Positions 1-8,981 of a stretch of 64,000 nucleotides of DNA are shown here, one piece after another; the stretch's first letter is position 1, and the number at the start of each line of letters is the position of its first letter. The stretch is from Agromyces aurantiacus (lineage in GTDB: Bacteria > Actinomycetota > Actinomycetes > Actinomycetales > Microbacteriaceae). The stretch lies in the NCBI RefSeq assembly GCF_016907355.1, contig NZ_JAFBBW010000001.1, positions 1,302,001-1,366,000 on the forward strand. The letters run 5' to 3'. A program made the translations under genes and the position numbers. The notes beneath the pieces are model-generated. The model had not been told where the DNA came from, did no database searches, and was given only the letters and a program-made list of their open reading frames with translations.

Positions 1-819
1 GCCCGACCCGGCCCCGGCCCCGGAGCCGTCGACGGCCGGTCGCGCGAGCCGCCGCACATCGTCGAGCCCGGGCGCGGGAGCGAGCTCCGCGACATCCGCT
101 CGCCGCAGCACGCGCACCATCGAGCGCATCTCGTCGAGCGTGCGCGACGCCTCGCCCTCGATGACGCGCAGCACCTCGACTGCGGCGCCCGGGTCGTTCG
201 CGGCGACCGCCGTGCCGGCCTGCGCCTGGATCGCGATCGCCGAGACGTGGTGCGCCACGGTGTCGTGCAGGTCGCGTGCGAGCTGCTCGCGCTCGAGCAG
301 CCGCACGCCCTCGAGCTCGCGCTCGTGCGCGCCGGCCCGCCAGCGGAACGCGATGCCCAGCGTGCAGGTCGTGAGCACCACGGCGAGCCCGCCGATCGCC
401 TCGCCGACCGTCTGCCCGCCGACGGGCAGCGACAACAGGATGCCCGCGGCGAGAATCACCGCAGCGCCGAGCATCGCGCGGCCGGAGCCCCAGCGCATGA
501 CCGCGTAGACGAGGATCAGCATGTACGCGCTCGTGAACAGCTGCGGGTCGCCGCCGGGTACGAGTCCCACCACGGTCCCGGTGCCGAAGGCGAGCGCGAG
601 CATCGTGAACGGGCGCGCGCGGCGCCAGAGCAGCGTCGGCACGAGCGCGACCAGCACCGACGCCCAGAGCCAGCGCCACGGCACATCCGTGCGCAGCACC
701 GCCTCGAGCACGACGAGCGCGGGGAGCACCGCGACGAGCAGCCAGTCGCGCCACACCCGGCGGGGCGGCGGCGGGGACGCGGCCGGCGCGTCCCACAGCG
801 CCCGGACGGGGCTCGTCAT
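1..819 (-). CDS. NarL-family sensor histidine kinase, C-terminus outside the window
   Basis: The reading frame is open from an ATG at 819 to the first base of the window, so the ATP-binding end of the protein is missing. About 110 N-terminal residues hold several hydrophobic segments. They are followed by a HisKA_3-type dimerisation helix with the motif LARDLHDTVAHH; His185 is the expected phospho-acceptor. This is the kinase family that pairs with LuxR/NarL response regulators; its partner is presumably just beyond the edge. The start lies 4 bp after the stop of the DUF2306 gene on the same strand, so the two are very likely cotranscribed. Family assignment is firm; the signal is unknown. 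Confidence 0.88.
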   Translation of the reverse strand, partial: MTSPVRALWDAPAASPPPPRRVWRDWLLVAVLPALVVLEAVLRTDVPWRWLWASVLVALVPTLLWRRARPFTMLALAFGTGTVVGLVPGGDPQLFTSAYMLILVYAVMRWGSGRAMLGAAVILAAGILLSLPVGGQTVGEAIGGLAVVLTTCTLGIAFRWRAGAHERELEGVRLLEREQLARDLHDTVAHHVSAIAIQAQAGTAVAANDPGAAVEVLRVIEGEASRTLDEMRSMVRVLRRADVAELAPAPGLDDVRRLARPAVDGSGAGAGSG

Positions 820-823
820 GCCC

Positions 824-1522
824 TCATGATAGGCGGGCACCGGTCACCGCCGTCGGCGCGGGCGGGGCGGGGTGGCGGCGGATGTCGCGACGCGACCACC
901 CGCGGATCACGAGCTCCGCGACCGCGAGGTTGATCACCCAGCCCGCGCCCATGAGCACGGCGTGGACCGCCTCGCCCGGCGCGCCGAACGCGAGCGTCCA
1001 CGGCGCGAACGTGAGCACCTGCGTGCCCGCGCCCATGGCGATCGCGTAGGCGCGCGTCATCCATGCGCGGTGCGTGCGTACGTCGCCGCTCCGGATCGCG
1101 ACGAACGCGATCACGATCCCCGCCGCCATCGCGGTGCCGAACCCGAGGCGCATGACCATGAGCGCGAGGCCGCTCGGGGCGGGCAGGTCGTACGCGACCG
1201 CCATCCAGAGCCCCGACAGTGCCGACGCGAGGCCCGCGGGAGCCGCGACGCGCCCTGACATCCGGTGCCAGCGCCGCCGCCGGAGCGATGGCGCGAACTG
1301 GAGCGCGCCGAGCACCGCGAACAGCAGCGATCCGACGATGTGCACCACGATGGGCACCGGCGAGTCGAAGAAGCGCGAATTCTCGGCCGTCACGGTCGCG
1401 CCCGTCGTGAGCTGGGTCAGGCGCGACGCGCCCGCGATCATGGGCACGACGCTGAGCAGGATGAGCCCCGCGGGCACGAGCCATTCGGGGCGGCCCCGGC
1501 GAGGGGCGGAGGTCTGGGTCAT
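824..1522 (-). CDS. DUF2306 multi-pass membrane protein
   Basis: A 232-residue protein with about six or seven hydrophobic helices, including LVPAGLILLSVVPMIAGA near the N-terminus. It contains the features I associate with DUF2306 proteins: HRMSGRV after the second helix and RTHRAWMTRAYAIAMG, whose conserved His and Arg sit at a membrane boundary. The ATG at 1522 was chosen because upstream in-frame residues are low-complexity and Pro/Arg-rich. It lies directly upstream of a histidine kinase gene (4 bp gap), so it may be a membrane partner or sensor for that system. No catalytic function is known to me for the family. Confidence 0.75.
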   Translation of the reverse strand: MTQTSAPRRGRPEWLVPAGLILLSVVPMIAGASRLTQLTTGATVTAENSRFFDSPVPIVVHIVGSLLFAVLGALQFAPSLRRRRWHRMSGRVAAPAGLASALSGLWMAVAYDLPAPSGLALMVMRLGFGTAMAAGIVIAFVAIRSGDVRTHRAWMTRAYAIAMGAGTQVLTFAPWTLAFGAPGEAVHAVLMGAGWVINLAVAELVIRGWSRRDIRRHPAPPAPTAVTGARLS

Positions 1523-1628
1523 GTCCCGATGCTCGCGGGTGCGGCCGGGCCGCGGCATCGGCCGACCGGCCGGACCGCCTCGGCCGATCGGCTGAAACCC
1601 GACAGGAGCCGAGCGTGCCGGGCCCGGG

Positions 1629-2024
1629 TCAGCTGATCGTGTCGGCGTGGCGGTGCACGACCCGCCACTCGCCGTCGTCACGCCGGTAGACCTGCGTGGA
1701 CCGGATCGTGACAGAGCGGGGCGCCCCGTTGACGGAGGTCGTCACCCGCTCGTACCCGACCGTGTAGGCCATGTCTCCCACGACGTCGAACGAGATGAGG
1801 TCGAGCGCGTACGCGGTGCAGTGCGAGAAGCTCATCGCGAGTTCGTCGAACGCCTCGACGAGCGCCGGCCGGCCGACGGCGTTGCGCCACGCGCCGAACA
1901 CGCTGACCGGGTCGGCCTGCGCCCAGACGGCACGACGCGGGCCGTCATCGCCGTCGAACATCGCGCGCTCGGCCGCGACCAGCGGACCGTGCACCCATTC
2001 CAGGAACTCCTCGCGCTCGTTCAT
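1629..2024 (-). CDS. SnoaL-like / NTF2-fold DUF protein
   Basis: A 131-residue cytoplasmic protein with the layout of the SnoaL/NTF2 superfamily: an N-terminal helix region, a central GRPALVEAFDELA segment and a C-terminal beta part ending in VYRRDDGEWRVVHRHAD, the typical closing strand of ketosteroid-isomerase-like folds. Members are small-molecule-binding or isomerase proteins; the substrate cannot be told here. GGGAGGAT about 9 bases upstream of the ATG at 2024 supports the start. It stands alone between the DUF2306 gene and the divergent DNA glycosylase gene. Confidence 0.7.
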   Translation of the reverse strand: MNEREEFLEWVHGPLVAAERAMFDGDDGPRRAVWAQADPVSVFGAWRNAVGRPALVEAFDELAMSFSHCTAYALDLISFDVVGDMAYTVGYERVTTSVNGAPRSVTIRSTQVYRRDDGEWRVVHRHADTIS

Positions 2025-2127
2025 GGGATCAGGATCCTCCCGCCCCGTGTCGAGCACAATCGTTCGCGGCGACTGCGCCGGCGGCAACCGGTTCCCTCGC
2101 GTCGGCGGGTCGTGCGATGCTGGCCGC

Positions 2128-2982
2128 ATGCCCGAGTCGCCCGAGGTCCAGGCGCTCGTCGAGGAGCTCGGCGCGCAGCTGACGGGCCGCACGATCACCG
2201 ACGTCGACGTCATCGAGTTCCGCGTCACCAAGACGCGCGCCCTACCGCTGAGCACGCTGGTCGGCGCGCAGGTCACGGGTGCCGTCCGCCACGGCAAGCT
2301 CGTCGACCTCGGGTTCGGCCCGACGCACCTCGTGGTCTCGCTCGGCCGGCACGGCTGGGCGAGATGGGCGGATGGCGCGGCCGCGCCATCCGGCACCGAC
2401 GACGCCGAACCCCCGCCGCCCGCCCTCGCCGCGATCACCTTCGACGACGGGCGCACGCTCGAGTTCACCGACGCAGGCAACTTCGTGTCGCTCGGTGCCT
2501 GGGTCGTCGACGATCCGTTCGAGGTGCCGGCGGTCGCCAAGCTCGGACCCGACCCCGCCGCGCCCGGGTTCAGCCGCGCCGACTTCGACGCCGCGATGCT
2601 CGGTCGCCGCAAGCAGGTCAAGGCCGTGCTGCAGGAGCAGGAGTCGCTCGCCGGCGTCGGCAACGCCTACTCCGATGAGATCCTGCACGCGGCGAAGGTC
2701 TCGCCGGTCGTGCACGCCGCAGCGCTCGCCGCCGACGAGCGCGACCGGCTCTTCGACGAGACGGTCGGCACGATCGCCTCCGCGATCGACGCGCGCCGCG
2801 GCATCCCGATCGACCGGCTCAAGGCCGACAAGGTCGCGGCCATGCGCGTGCACGGGCGGGCCGGCGAGCCGTGCCCGCGCTGCGGCGACACGATCCGCGA
2901 CTTCACGTTCGGCAGCACCATCGCGCAGTACTGCCCGACCTGCCAGACCGATGGCGCGGTGCTGCCGCTCAAGGAGGCGTAA
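2128..2982 (+). CDS. Fpg/Nei-family DNA glycosylase (AP lyase)
   Basis: A 284-residue bifunctional base-excision-repair glycosylase. The mature N-terminus follows the Met: Pro2 (Schiff-base nucleophile) and Glu3 are present in MPESPEV, where most Fpg proteins have MPELPEV. The helix-two-turn-helix region (QEQESLAGVGNAYSDEIL) is near residue 175, and a C-terminal zinc finger with CPRC and CPTC separated by 16 residues is near the end. It should excise oxidised bases from DNA; whether its preference is 8-oxoG or pyrimidine lesions cannot be decided. A GATGCT hexamer exactly 6 bases before the ATG suggests a leaderless mRNA. Confidence 0.88.
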   Translation: MPESPEVQALVEELGAQLTGRTITDVDVIEFRVTKTRALPLSTLVGAQVTGAVRHGKLVDLGFGPTHLVVSLGRHGWARWADGAAAPSGTDDAEPPPPALAAITFDDGRTLEFTDAGNFVSLGAWVVDDPFEVPAVAKLGPDPAAPGFSRADFDAAMLGRRKQVKAVLQEQESLAGVGNAYSDEILHAAKVSPVVHAAALAADERDRLFDETVGTIASAIDARRGIPIDRLKADKVAAMRVHGRAGEPCPRCGDTIRDFTFGSTIAQYCPTCQTDGAVLPLKEA

Positions 2983-3006
2983 CGCCCGCCGTGCGATGAT
3001 CGCCGC

Positions 3007-3426
3007 ATGACGGATGACGCGGAGCCCGCCAAGCCTGTGACCGTGGTCGTCGACGTGGCCAACGTGATGGGCTCGCGCCCCGACGGCTGGTGGCGCGATC
3101 GCGAGGGCGCGGCCACGCGGCTGCTCGCGGGAATGTCGGCCCTCGTCGGTCGCGACGTCGACGATCCCGACGGGCAGCCGATGCGCATCGCGCGGATCGT
3201 CGCCGTGCTCGAGGGGCAGGCGAGGACCGCCTCAGATCCGGGCGGCCTCGAGATCGTGCGGGCGCTCGGCGAGGGCGACGACGCGATCGCCGACGCGGCC
3301 CGCGTGCTCGTCGGCGCGGGCACCGCGGTCGTCGTCGTGACCGGCGACCGCGGGCTGCGGGCGCGCCTGCCCGCCGACGCGCGGGCCGCCGGCCAGGGCT
3401 GGCTCAACGCGCTGCTCGGCCGCTGA
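3007..3426 (+). CDS. NYN/PIN-like nuclease-domain protein
   Basis: A 139-residue protein with the acidic layout of NYN/PIN nucleases: VVVDVANVMGSRPDGWW at the N-terminus, a central GEGDDAIADAA and VVVTGDRGLRARL near the C-terminus, supplying the aspartates that would bind a metal ion. The probable role is RNA cleavage, but no substrate can be inferred. Some databases label relatives as NTP pyrophosphohydrolases; I see no Nudix box, so I prefer the nuclease fold. GATGAT sits 6 bases before the ATG, again compatible with leaderless translation. It follows the glycosylase gene by 24 bp. Confidence 0.6.
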   Translation: MTDDAEPAKPVTVVVDVANVMGSRPDGWWRDREGAATRLLAGMSALVGRDVDDPDGQPMRIARIVAVLEGQARTASDPGGLEIVRALGEGDDAIADAARVLVGAGTAVVVVTGDRGLRARLPADARAAGQGWLNALLGR

Positions 3427-3516
3427 GCGAGCGTCGGCCGCGACTCCGGCCGCGACCCACCGCCGCGGCCGCGCCCCGGGGGCCGCGACGACGGTCGCCG
3501 CTGCTAGCATCCGCTG

Positions 3517-4863
3517 GTGCGCATCCTCCGCCGCGTCGTCGTCGCCGCAGCCGTCCTCGTCCTGCTCGTCATCGCCGCCTTCACCGGCGTCTATCTCTGG
3601 CAGCAGCCGATCCTGCTGACGGGCACCGGCTACGCCGCGCACAACGCATGCGCGGTGAACGAGGTCGCCGGCCGTGACGACCCCGAGCGCGACCTGCCGC
3701 CGAACCCGCTCGTGCCCTACCTCCGCATCGACGGCGAGGGCGATCCGACCACCGGATCGATCCTCGGTGCGCTCGCGCGCCAGCGCGCCTGGCACACCGA
3801 CGGCTTCGGCTGCACGCTCGCGGCCGAGCGGCCCGAGCTCGGCGACGCGACCGCGATCGACGCGGGCGCGAACCCGTTCACCGACGCGCCCGCGCCCGAT
3901 GCCACCGCGAACCCCGACCTCGAGGCCGCGCTCGACCAGGCCTTCGGCAGCGACCTCGACGCCGCCGACGCGAAGGCACTCGGCACCCGGGGCGTGGTCG
4001 TCGTGAAGGACGGTGAGCTCGTGGCCGAGCGGTACGCCGACGGGTTCGACGCCGAGACGCCCCAGCTCGGCTGGTCGATGTCGAAGAGCGTCGCGAACCT
4101 GCTCACGGGCGTGCTCGTGAAGCAGGGCGTCGTCGCCCTCGACGACGATCACCTGCGCCCGGAGTGGACGGACAGGCGCGCCGACATCACCGTCGAGCAG
4201 CTGCTGCGCCAGACCAGCGGCCTCGAGTGGGACGAGACGTACGACCTCGGCACGCCGATCACGCGCATGCTCTACCTCGAGCCCGACATGGCCGACTACG
4301 TCGCGAGCCTGCCGCTCGCGCACGAGCCCGGCACGGTGCAGCAGTACTCGAGCGGCAACACCACGCTGCTGTGCGACATCCTCGCCGAACGCACCGGCCT
4401 CGGCGCCGACCTGCCGCGGCGCGAGCTGCTCGCGCCGCTCGGCCTCACGACCGCGATCCTCGAACCGGATGCCTCGGGCACGCCGGTCTGCTCGTCCTAC
4501 CTCTGGGCCAGCCCGCGCGATTGGGCCGCGATCGGGCAGTTCGCGCTGCAGGACGGCGAATGGAACGGCGAGCAGCTCCTGCCCGACGGCTGGATGGCCG
4601 AGAGCCTCAGCGCCACCGACGTCGACGAGACCGACGACCCCGGCAACGGCATGAGCTGGCGCACGAACGTGCTGCCGAGCGGCGAGCTCCGTTGGCCCGA
4701 GCTGCCCGAGGACACCTACTACGCGGCCGGGCACGACGGGCAGAAGGTGCTCGTCGTCCCGTCGGAGCAGCTCGTCGTCGTGCGCATGGGCTTCACGCCC
4801 GAGGCCGACGAGGATCCCTCGGTCGTGCAGCTCGTCGCCGACGCGATCGCCGCGCTCGACTAG
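3517..4863 (+). CDS. Membrane-anchored beta-lactamase-family serine hydrolase
   Basis: A 448-residue class C beta-lactamase/penicillin-binding-protein-like hydrolase. An N-terminal helix (residues about 5-25) anchors it outside the membrane. The catalytic SxxK motif is Ser187-Met-Ser-Lys190, and YSSGN at 277-281 occupies the YxN position; AGHDGQ near the end takes the place of the KTG box. Such proteins act as esterases, D-aminopeptidases or peptidases; resistance to beta-lactams should not be assumed. The start is GTG at 3517 with TAGCAT 6 bases upstream. The neighbours are unrelated single genes. Confidence 0.85.
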   Translation: MRILRRVVVAAAVLVLLVIAAFTGVYLWQQPILLTGTGYAAHNACAVNEVAGRDDPERDLPPNPLVPYLRIDGEGDPTTGSILGALARQRAWHTDGFGCTLAAERPELGDATAIDAGANPFTDAPAPDATANPDLEAALDQAFGSDLDAADAKALGTRGVVVVKDGELVAERYADGFDAETPQLGWSMSKSVANLLTGVLVKQGVVALDDDHLRPEWTDRRADITVEQLLRQTSGLEWDETYDLGTPITRMLYLEPDMADYVASLPLAHEPGTVQQYSSGNTTLLCDILAERTGLGADLPRRELLAPLGLTTAILEPDASGTPVCSSYLWASPRDWAAIGQFALQDGEWNGEQLLPDGWMAESLSATDVDETDDPGNGMSWRTNVLPSGELRWPELPEDTYYAAGHDGQKVLVVPSEQLVVVRMGFTPEADEDPSVVQLVADAIAALD

Positions 4864-4918
4864 CGTGCGCGCCCGATTCCGGCCGGAGTCCGGCCGCGAA
4901 CCGGCGTAGCCTGCCGCC

Positions 4919-5542
4919 ATGACCGGCGAGAAGTACGACGTCAAGCGCGCGCATCGCGAGCTCTACGCGCCATCCGCCCGCGACTTCTCCCTGGTCGACG
5001 TGCCGCCCATGCGCTACCTCGCGGTCGACGGGCACGGCGACCCGAACACGGCGCCCACCTACGCGCAGGCGGTCGAGGCGCTCTTCGCGGTCGCGTACGC
5101 GCTGAAGTTCCGCAGCAGGCGCGAGCTCGGGCGGGATGTCACGGTCGCCCCGCTCGAGGGCCTCTGGCGGGCCGATGACCCCGCCGCGTTCACCGCACGC
5201 GAGAAGGGCGCGTGGGACTGGACGATGTTGATCGCCCAGCCCGAGTGGATCGACGACGCACTCGTCGCCGAGGCCGTCGCCGCCGTTCGCGCGAAGGGCG
5301 ACCGACCCGCGCTCGGGCTCGTGCGCCTCCGCGAGCTGCACGAGGGGCCGTCGGTGCAGATCCTGCACGTCGGGTCGTACGACGACGAGGCCCCGACGCT
5401 CGCGCGACTCCATGACGAGTGGATGCCGCAGCACGGCCTCACCTTCGCCGGCGACCATCACGAGATCTACCTGAGCGATGCGCGGCGCACGGCGCCGGAG
5501 AAGCTGCGCACCGTCCTCCGCCAGCCGGTCCGGCCGGTGTGA
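4919..5542 (+). CDS. GyrI-like small-molecule-binding domain protein
   Basis: A 207-residue stand-alone GyrI-like (SRPBCC-related effector-binding) domain: VDVPPMRYLAVDGHGDPN opens the fold, TVAPLEGLWRAD and KGAWDWTMLIAQPEWID follow, and GPSVQILHVGSYDDE is the usual dimer-strand/pocket region. These domains bind hydrophobic cations or act as hydrolases; no DNA-binding part is present. It is compact and cytoplasmic. TAGCCT lies 6 bases before the ATG at 4919. The protein-level call is good; the function is open. Confidence 0.78.
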   Translation: MTGEKYDVKRAHRELYAPSARDFSLVDVPPMRYLAVDGHGDPNTAPTYAQAVEALFAVAYALKFRSRRELGRDVTVAPLEGLWRADDPAAFTAREKGAWDWTMLIAQPEWIDDALVAEAVAAVRAKGDRPALGLVRLRELHEGPSVQILHVGSYDDEAPTLARLHDEWMPQHGLTFAGDHHEIYLSDARRTAPEKLRTVLRQPVRPV

Positions 5543-5589
5543 CGACCTCGGCCGTCTCACCGCCGGCGCGACTCGGCGAGAATAATCGA

Positions 5590-6081
5590 GTGACGTCCCC
5601 GACCCCCGCCCCCATCGCCATCGAACGCGGCGACCTCGCCGATCCCCGCGTCATCCGCCTGCTCGAGGACCACCTCGACGACATGTTCGCGACCTCGCCC
5701 GCCGAGAGCGTGCACGCGCTCGACGTCTCGGGGCTGTCGGTGCCCGAGGTGACGTTCTGGACCATCGCCGACGGCGACGAGCTGCTCGGCTGCGTGGCGC
5801 TGAAGCAGCTCGATGCCGAGCACGGCGAACTGAAGTCGATGCGAACGGATGCCGCGTCCCGCGGCCGTGGGCTCGGTGCGAGGCTGCTCGAGCACGTGCT
5901 CGCCGAGGCGGCCCGCCGCGGCTATCGGCGCGTGAGCCTCGAGACGGGCTCGCAGGAGTTCTTCCGGCCCGCGCGCACGCTCTACGCCAAGTACGGGTTC
6001 GTCGAGTGCGAGCCCTTCGGCGACTACGCGCTCGACCCGAACAGCGTGTTCATGACGCTGGAGCTGCCCGCGGCCGGCTGA
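5590..6081 (+). CDS. GNAT-family N-acetyltransferase
   Basis: A 163-residue acyl-CoA-dependent acetyltransferase. The acetyl-CoA pyrophosphate loop is visible as SRGRGLGARLLEHVLAEA, preceded by the strand GCVALKQL and followed by YGFVECEPF, all in the usual order. FFRPARTLYAKYGF resembles the YsgS/PhnO-like group acting on small amines, but the acceptor is not known. The GTG at 5590 is chosen because GAGAAT lies 6 bases before it and upstream in-frame codons have no family similarity; a longer start near 5419 would overlap the GyrI-like gene. Confidence 0.82.
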   Translation: MTSPTPAPIAIERGDLADPRVIRLLEDHLDDMFATSPAESVHALDVSGLSVPEVTFWTIADGDELLGCVALKQLDAEHGELKSMRTDAASRGRGLGARLLEHVLAEAARRGYRRVSLETGSQEFFRPARTLYAKYGFVECEPFGDYALDPNSVFMTLELPAAG

Positions 6082-6158
6082 CGGGCGCAGCGGCGGCCCC
6101 GGTGGTTCGCGGCGGATCGTCAGCCGCCGCACATCCCGGCCGGGTTAGTTTCGGAGGC

Positions 6159-7076
6159 ATGGCGTCCTCGACCACGAGTGCTGGCCCGCGCTCGACCCCG
6201 CGCGTGAAGTTCCGCGTGCACGGTCGCTCGACGCAGCCCGACGCCGAGCTGCCCGCCTGGACCCGCAAGCTCGCCGAGGGCGACGACGCCGGGTTCTTCG
6301 GGCCGGGCAGTGCCGTGTGGGCGGTCAACGGTGCGCTGCCCACGCTCGTCGCGGGCATCCGCGCGCTGCTCCTGCAGACCCTGCACCCGGGTGCGATGGC
6401 GGGAGTGCACGACCACTCGCGATATCGCGAGGATCCGCTCGGGCGGCTCGACGGCACCATCCGCTGGGTCGCGACGACCACGTTCGGCGATCGACGGCAG
6501 GCGACCGAGGCGAGCGCGTTCGTCAGTCGCCTGCACGAGCGCGTGCGCGGCACCTACACGGATGCCTCGGGCGAGACCCGCGCGTACGCCGCCAACGATC
6601 CCGAGCTGCTGCGATGGGTGCACGACGCCTTCACCGAGGCGTTCATCGGTGCGCACCTCGTCTGGGGCCGCACGATCCCGGGCGGACCCGATGCCTACGT
6701 GCGCGAGTGGGCGCAGGCGGGTCGCCTCATGGGCGTCGAGGATCCGCCGACGAGCGTCGACGCGCTGCGCGCCGAGCTGGCCGGCTTCCTCGAGGGGGCG
6801 AAGGTCGACGAGCGCGTGGCCGGGGCGGTCCGCTTCATCCGCCGACCCGGCCTGCCGGGACTGACCGGACGGCTCTACCCCGTGCTCTTCGGCGGCGCCG
6901 TCGCCTCGCTCGACCCCGAGCAGCGCCGGCTGCTCGGGCTGCGCCGGCCGTGGTGGCCCGCGATCACGCTCACGCGCGTCCTGCTCCGGACGGGCGAGCG
7001 CGTGCTCGGCCCGATGTCGCCGAGCGAGCGGCACGCGCGCCTGCGGATCGCCCGGCTCGAGGCTGCCGCGGGCTGA
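6159..7076 (+). CDS. MpaB/latex-clearing-like oxygenase (DUF2236)
   Basis: A 305-residue DUF2236 protein. The hallmarks are LLLQTLHPGAMAGVHDHSR, a histidine-rich segment, and WVATTTFGDRRQA, followed by AFIGAHLVWGRTIPGG. Relatives include the fungal MpaB oxygenase and the rubber oxygenase Lcp, where conserved His residues bind heme b. A redox enzyme on a hydrophobic substrate is therefore the best guess. The ATG at 6159 follows GGAGG closely and TAGTTT lies 7 bases upstream. A transmembrane helix is not obvious; the GALPTLVAGIRALLLQ stretch is hydrophobic. Confidence 0.82.
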   Translation: MASSTTSAGPRSTPRVKFRVHGRSTQPDAELPAWTRKLAEGDDAGFFGPGSAVWAVNGALPTLVAGIRALLLQTLHPGAMAGVHDHSRYREDPLGRLDGTIRWVATTTFGDRRQATEASAFVSRLHERVRGTYTDASGETRAYAANDPELLRWVHDAFTEAFIGAHLVWGRTIPGGPDAYVREWAQAGRLMGVEDPPTSVDALRAELAGFLEGAKVDERVAGAVRFIRRPGLPGLTGRLYPVLFGGAVASLDPEQRRLLGLRRPWWPAITLTRVLLRTGERVLGPMSPSERHARLRIARLEAAAG

Positions 7077-7198
7077 GGGGCGCCGCACGGGGTCCCGCGA
7101 CCGGCCGAGCGAGGGATGGCGCGCGATCGCGCCCGTTGCCTAGTGTGAGCCGCACGGCCGATGAACGCGCGGCCGCGGCATCCGGGGGGACGGTCGAC

Positions 7199-7990
7199 GT
7201 GAACTGGTTCTACGAGGCGAGCGTGTGGGTCACCCTGCCGCTGTTCCTGATCGTGTTCGTCGTGGCATCCTGCGGCATCGTGGTCGGACTGCGTCCGGTC
7301 GTGGCGCGCCTGGCCGACGACCGGGGCGAATGGGATCGCGCGCTGGGCCACGTGATCGGCACCTTCGGGGTGTTCTTCGGGATCCTGCTCGCCCTGGTCG
7401 CGGTGTCGGTCTACGAGAACCTCGCCCACACCCGCCAGGTCGCGATCGAGGAGGCCAGTCGCGTCGGCGCGCTCTACCGCGCGAGCTCCGGGCTGCCCGG
7501 CGGCGACGGCGACCGCATGCACGAGGCCCTCGGCGACTACCTGCGGGCCGTCATCGACGGCGACTTCCCGGCGCAGCAGCGCCAGGTGCTGCCGACCGCG
7601 AGCGACCCGCAGGTCGACGAGATGGACGCGCTGCTGGAATCGGTCGAGGTCGGCACGCTCGGCGAGCAGGCCGAGTACAAGCAGGTGCTCGAGTCGTACG
7701 ACGCGTTCATCGAAGCGCGCCGTGCACGGATCGACGCGACCGCGCTGGCCCTGCCGCCCATGCTCTGGGCGGTGATCTGGGTCGGCGCCGCCATCAACGC
7801 GGTGCTCATCGCGTTCATCGCCGTTCGGGGCCTGCGCCTGCACCTGCTCATGGCGGGACTGCTCGCGGTCTTCATCGGCCTGGTGATCTTCGTCACGGCC
7901 GACATGGACCATCCCTACGCCGGCGCGATCTCGATCGACGCGGGCGCGTTCGAGCGCGTGCTCGAACAGGTGGTGGATGAATCGGGGTGA
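7199..7990 (+). CDS. DUF4239 (bestrophin-like) membrane protein
   Basis: A 263-residue protein with two N-terminal helices (WVTLPLFLIVFVVASCGIVV and an IGTFGVFFGILLALVAVSVY segment), a soluble central domain with EEASRVGALYRASSGLP, and two C-terminal helices. This order and the RVGALYRASSGLP signature match DUF4239, a family annotated as bestrophin-like with unproven channel function. The start is taken as GTG 7199 because a run of six G lies upstream; an alternative in-frame GTG at 7145 would add 18 residues. Its stop is 9 bp from the stop of the convergent lipoprotein gene. Confidence 0.72.
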   Translation: MNWFYEASVWVTLPLFLIVFVVASCGIVVGLRPVVARLADDRGEWDRALGHVIGTFGVFFGILLALVAVSVYENLAHTRQVAIEEASRVGALYRASSGLPGGDGDRMHEALGDYLRAVIDGDFPAQQRQVLPTASDPQVDEMDALLESVEVGTLGEQAEYKQVLESYDAFIEARRARIDATALALPPMLWAVIWVGAAINAVLIAFIAVRGLRLHLLMAGLLAVFIGLVIFVTADMDHPYAGAISIDAGAFERVLEQVVDESG

Positions 7991-7996
7991 GCCCCG
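7983..7996. terminator. Short GC hairpin between convergent stops
   Basis: CGGGG and CCCCG arms separated by TGAG form a short stem that includes the stop region of the DUF4239 gene and the end of the convergent lipoprotein gene. There is no T-run, so termination is only a possibility. Confidence 0.3.
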
Positions 7997-7999
7997 CGA

Positions 8000-8911
8000 T
8001 CAGGGCCGGCCGACCTCGCCCTCCCAGTACCCCGGTCCGTCGGTGTCGAGTGAAGTGATCTGCCAGCCCAGCGGGGCCGGCGCCTCGTCGGCGCCGTCGA
8101 GCAGCGCGGGGTCGGCGAGGCGCGCGGCGATCGCCTCGGCCTCGGCGGTCGAGACGCGCGCGATGTAGAGCTTGGGCCAGTCGGGCCCCTCGAGCAGCAC
8201 CTCGGCGTGCGGGTGCTCGGCGGCGATCGCGATGACCGCCTCGATCAGGTTCCGCGAGATCAGCCCCTCGAGGTGCGTGAACCGGAGCATCGGCTGCTCG
8301 GAGCGCAGCGCGAACGACCCGCCCTGCGCGAACAGCGGCGTCGCCATGAGCGCGTCGAACCGGTCGGCGACGCGATCGGGCTCGAGCAGCGCCGCGTAGG
8401 GCCAGCCGTCGATGAAGGCGAGCCCCACCACGCCGGGCACGGCGGCCGCGTCGAGCAGGCCGGCGACCGTCGCGCGCGCGGTCGCGGCATCCGTCTCGGG
8501 GGTGACCTCGAACGACCACCACGGCTCGACGATGCCGTCGATCCCGCCGCCCGTGCCCGGCTCTGGCTCCGGCGCCACCGCGGTCAGCGTGATCGGATCG
8601 GCCCAGTCGAGGTCGGCCGCGATCGCGGGCACCTGCTCGGCGGTCGCGAGCACGTCGTCCTCCTCGGCGTCGGCCGCGATCGTCACGGTCGTGTAGCGGG
8701 GATTCTCGTCGCGCGGTTCCATGCCGCCGATCTCGACCGAGTCCACGCCGGGCAGGGCCGCGAGTTCGGTCTTGAGCGCCGTCTCGGGATCGGCGGGCGT
8801 CGCGGCGGGCGTGCCGGGCCCGGCGCACGCGCCGAGCGCAGCGGTCAGCAGGGCGGCGACGGTGGCGGAGCGGGCGAGGCGGATGGCGCGGGTCGATGCG
8901 GGAGGGCGCAT
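8000..8911 (-). CDS. Putative lipoprotein of unknown function
   Basis: A 303-residue exported protein. The signal peptide ends in a lipobox ALGAC with Cys29 as the lipidated residue, so it is anchored on the outer face of the cytoplasmic membrane. The mature part shows two possible repeated alpha/beta units (LPGVDSVEIGGMEPRDENP and AAVPGVVGLAFIDGWPY contexts) reminiscent of other actinobacterial lipoproteins without assigned function. The ATG at 8911 has CATGCT 6 bases upstream. It lies downstream of the MFS gene on the same strand but is separated from it by a strong hairpin, so it is probably its own unit. Confidence 0.72.
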   Translation of the reverse strand: MRPPASTRAIRLARSATVAALLTAALGACAGPGTPAATPADPETALKTELAALPGVDSVEIGGMEPRDENPRYTTVTIAADAEEDDVLATAEQVPAIAADLDWADPITLTAVAPEPEPGTGGGIDGIVEPWWSFEVTPETDAATARATVAGLLDAAAVPGVVGLAFIDGWPYAALLEPDRVADRFDALMATPLFAQGGSFALRSEQPMLRFTHLEGLISRNLIEAVIAIAAEHPHAEVLLEGPDWPKLYIARVSTAEAEAIAARLADPALLDGADEAPAPLGWQITSLDTDGPGYWEGEVGRP

Positions 8912-8981
8912 GCATCGAGCATGAACGATGTCGGCGCCCGGGTCGAATCGCGCCGGCTCGACGCCCGGATGGGTCGGTGAC

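Noticed and set aside
3427..3516. Repeated GGCCGCGAC words between the NYN and beta-lactamase-family genes
   Set aside because: The copies are short, imperfect and GC-only; in this composition they are not evidence for a structured element.
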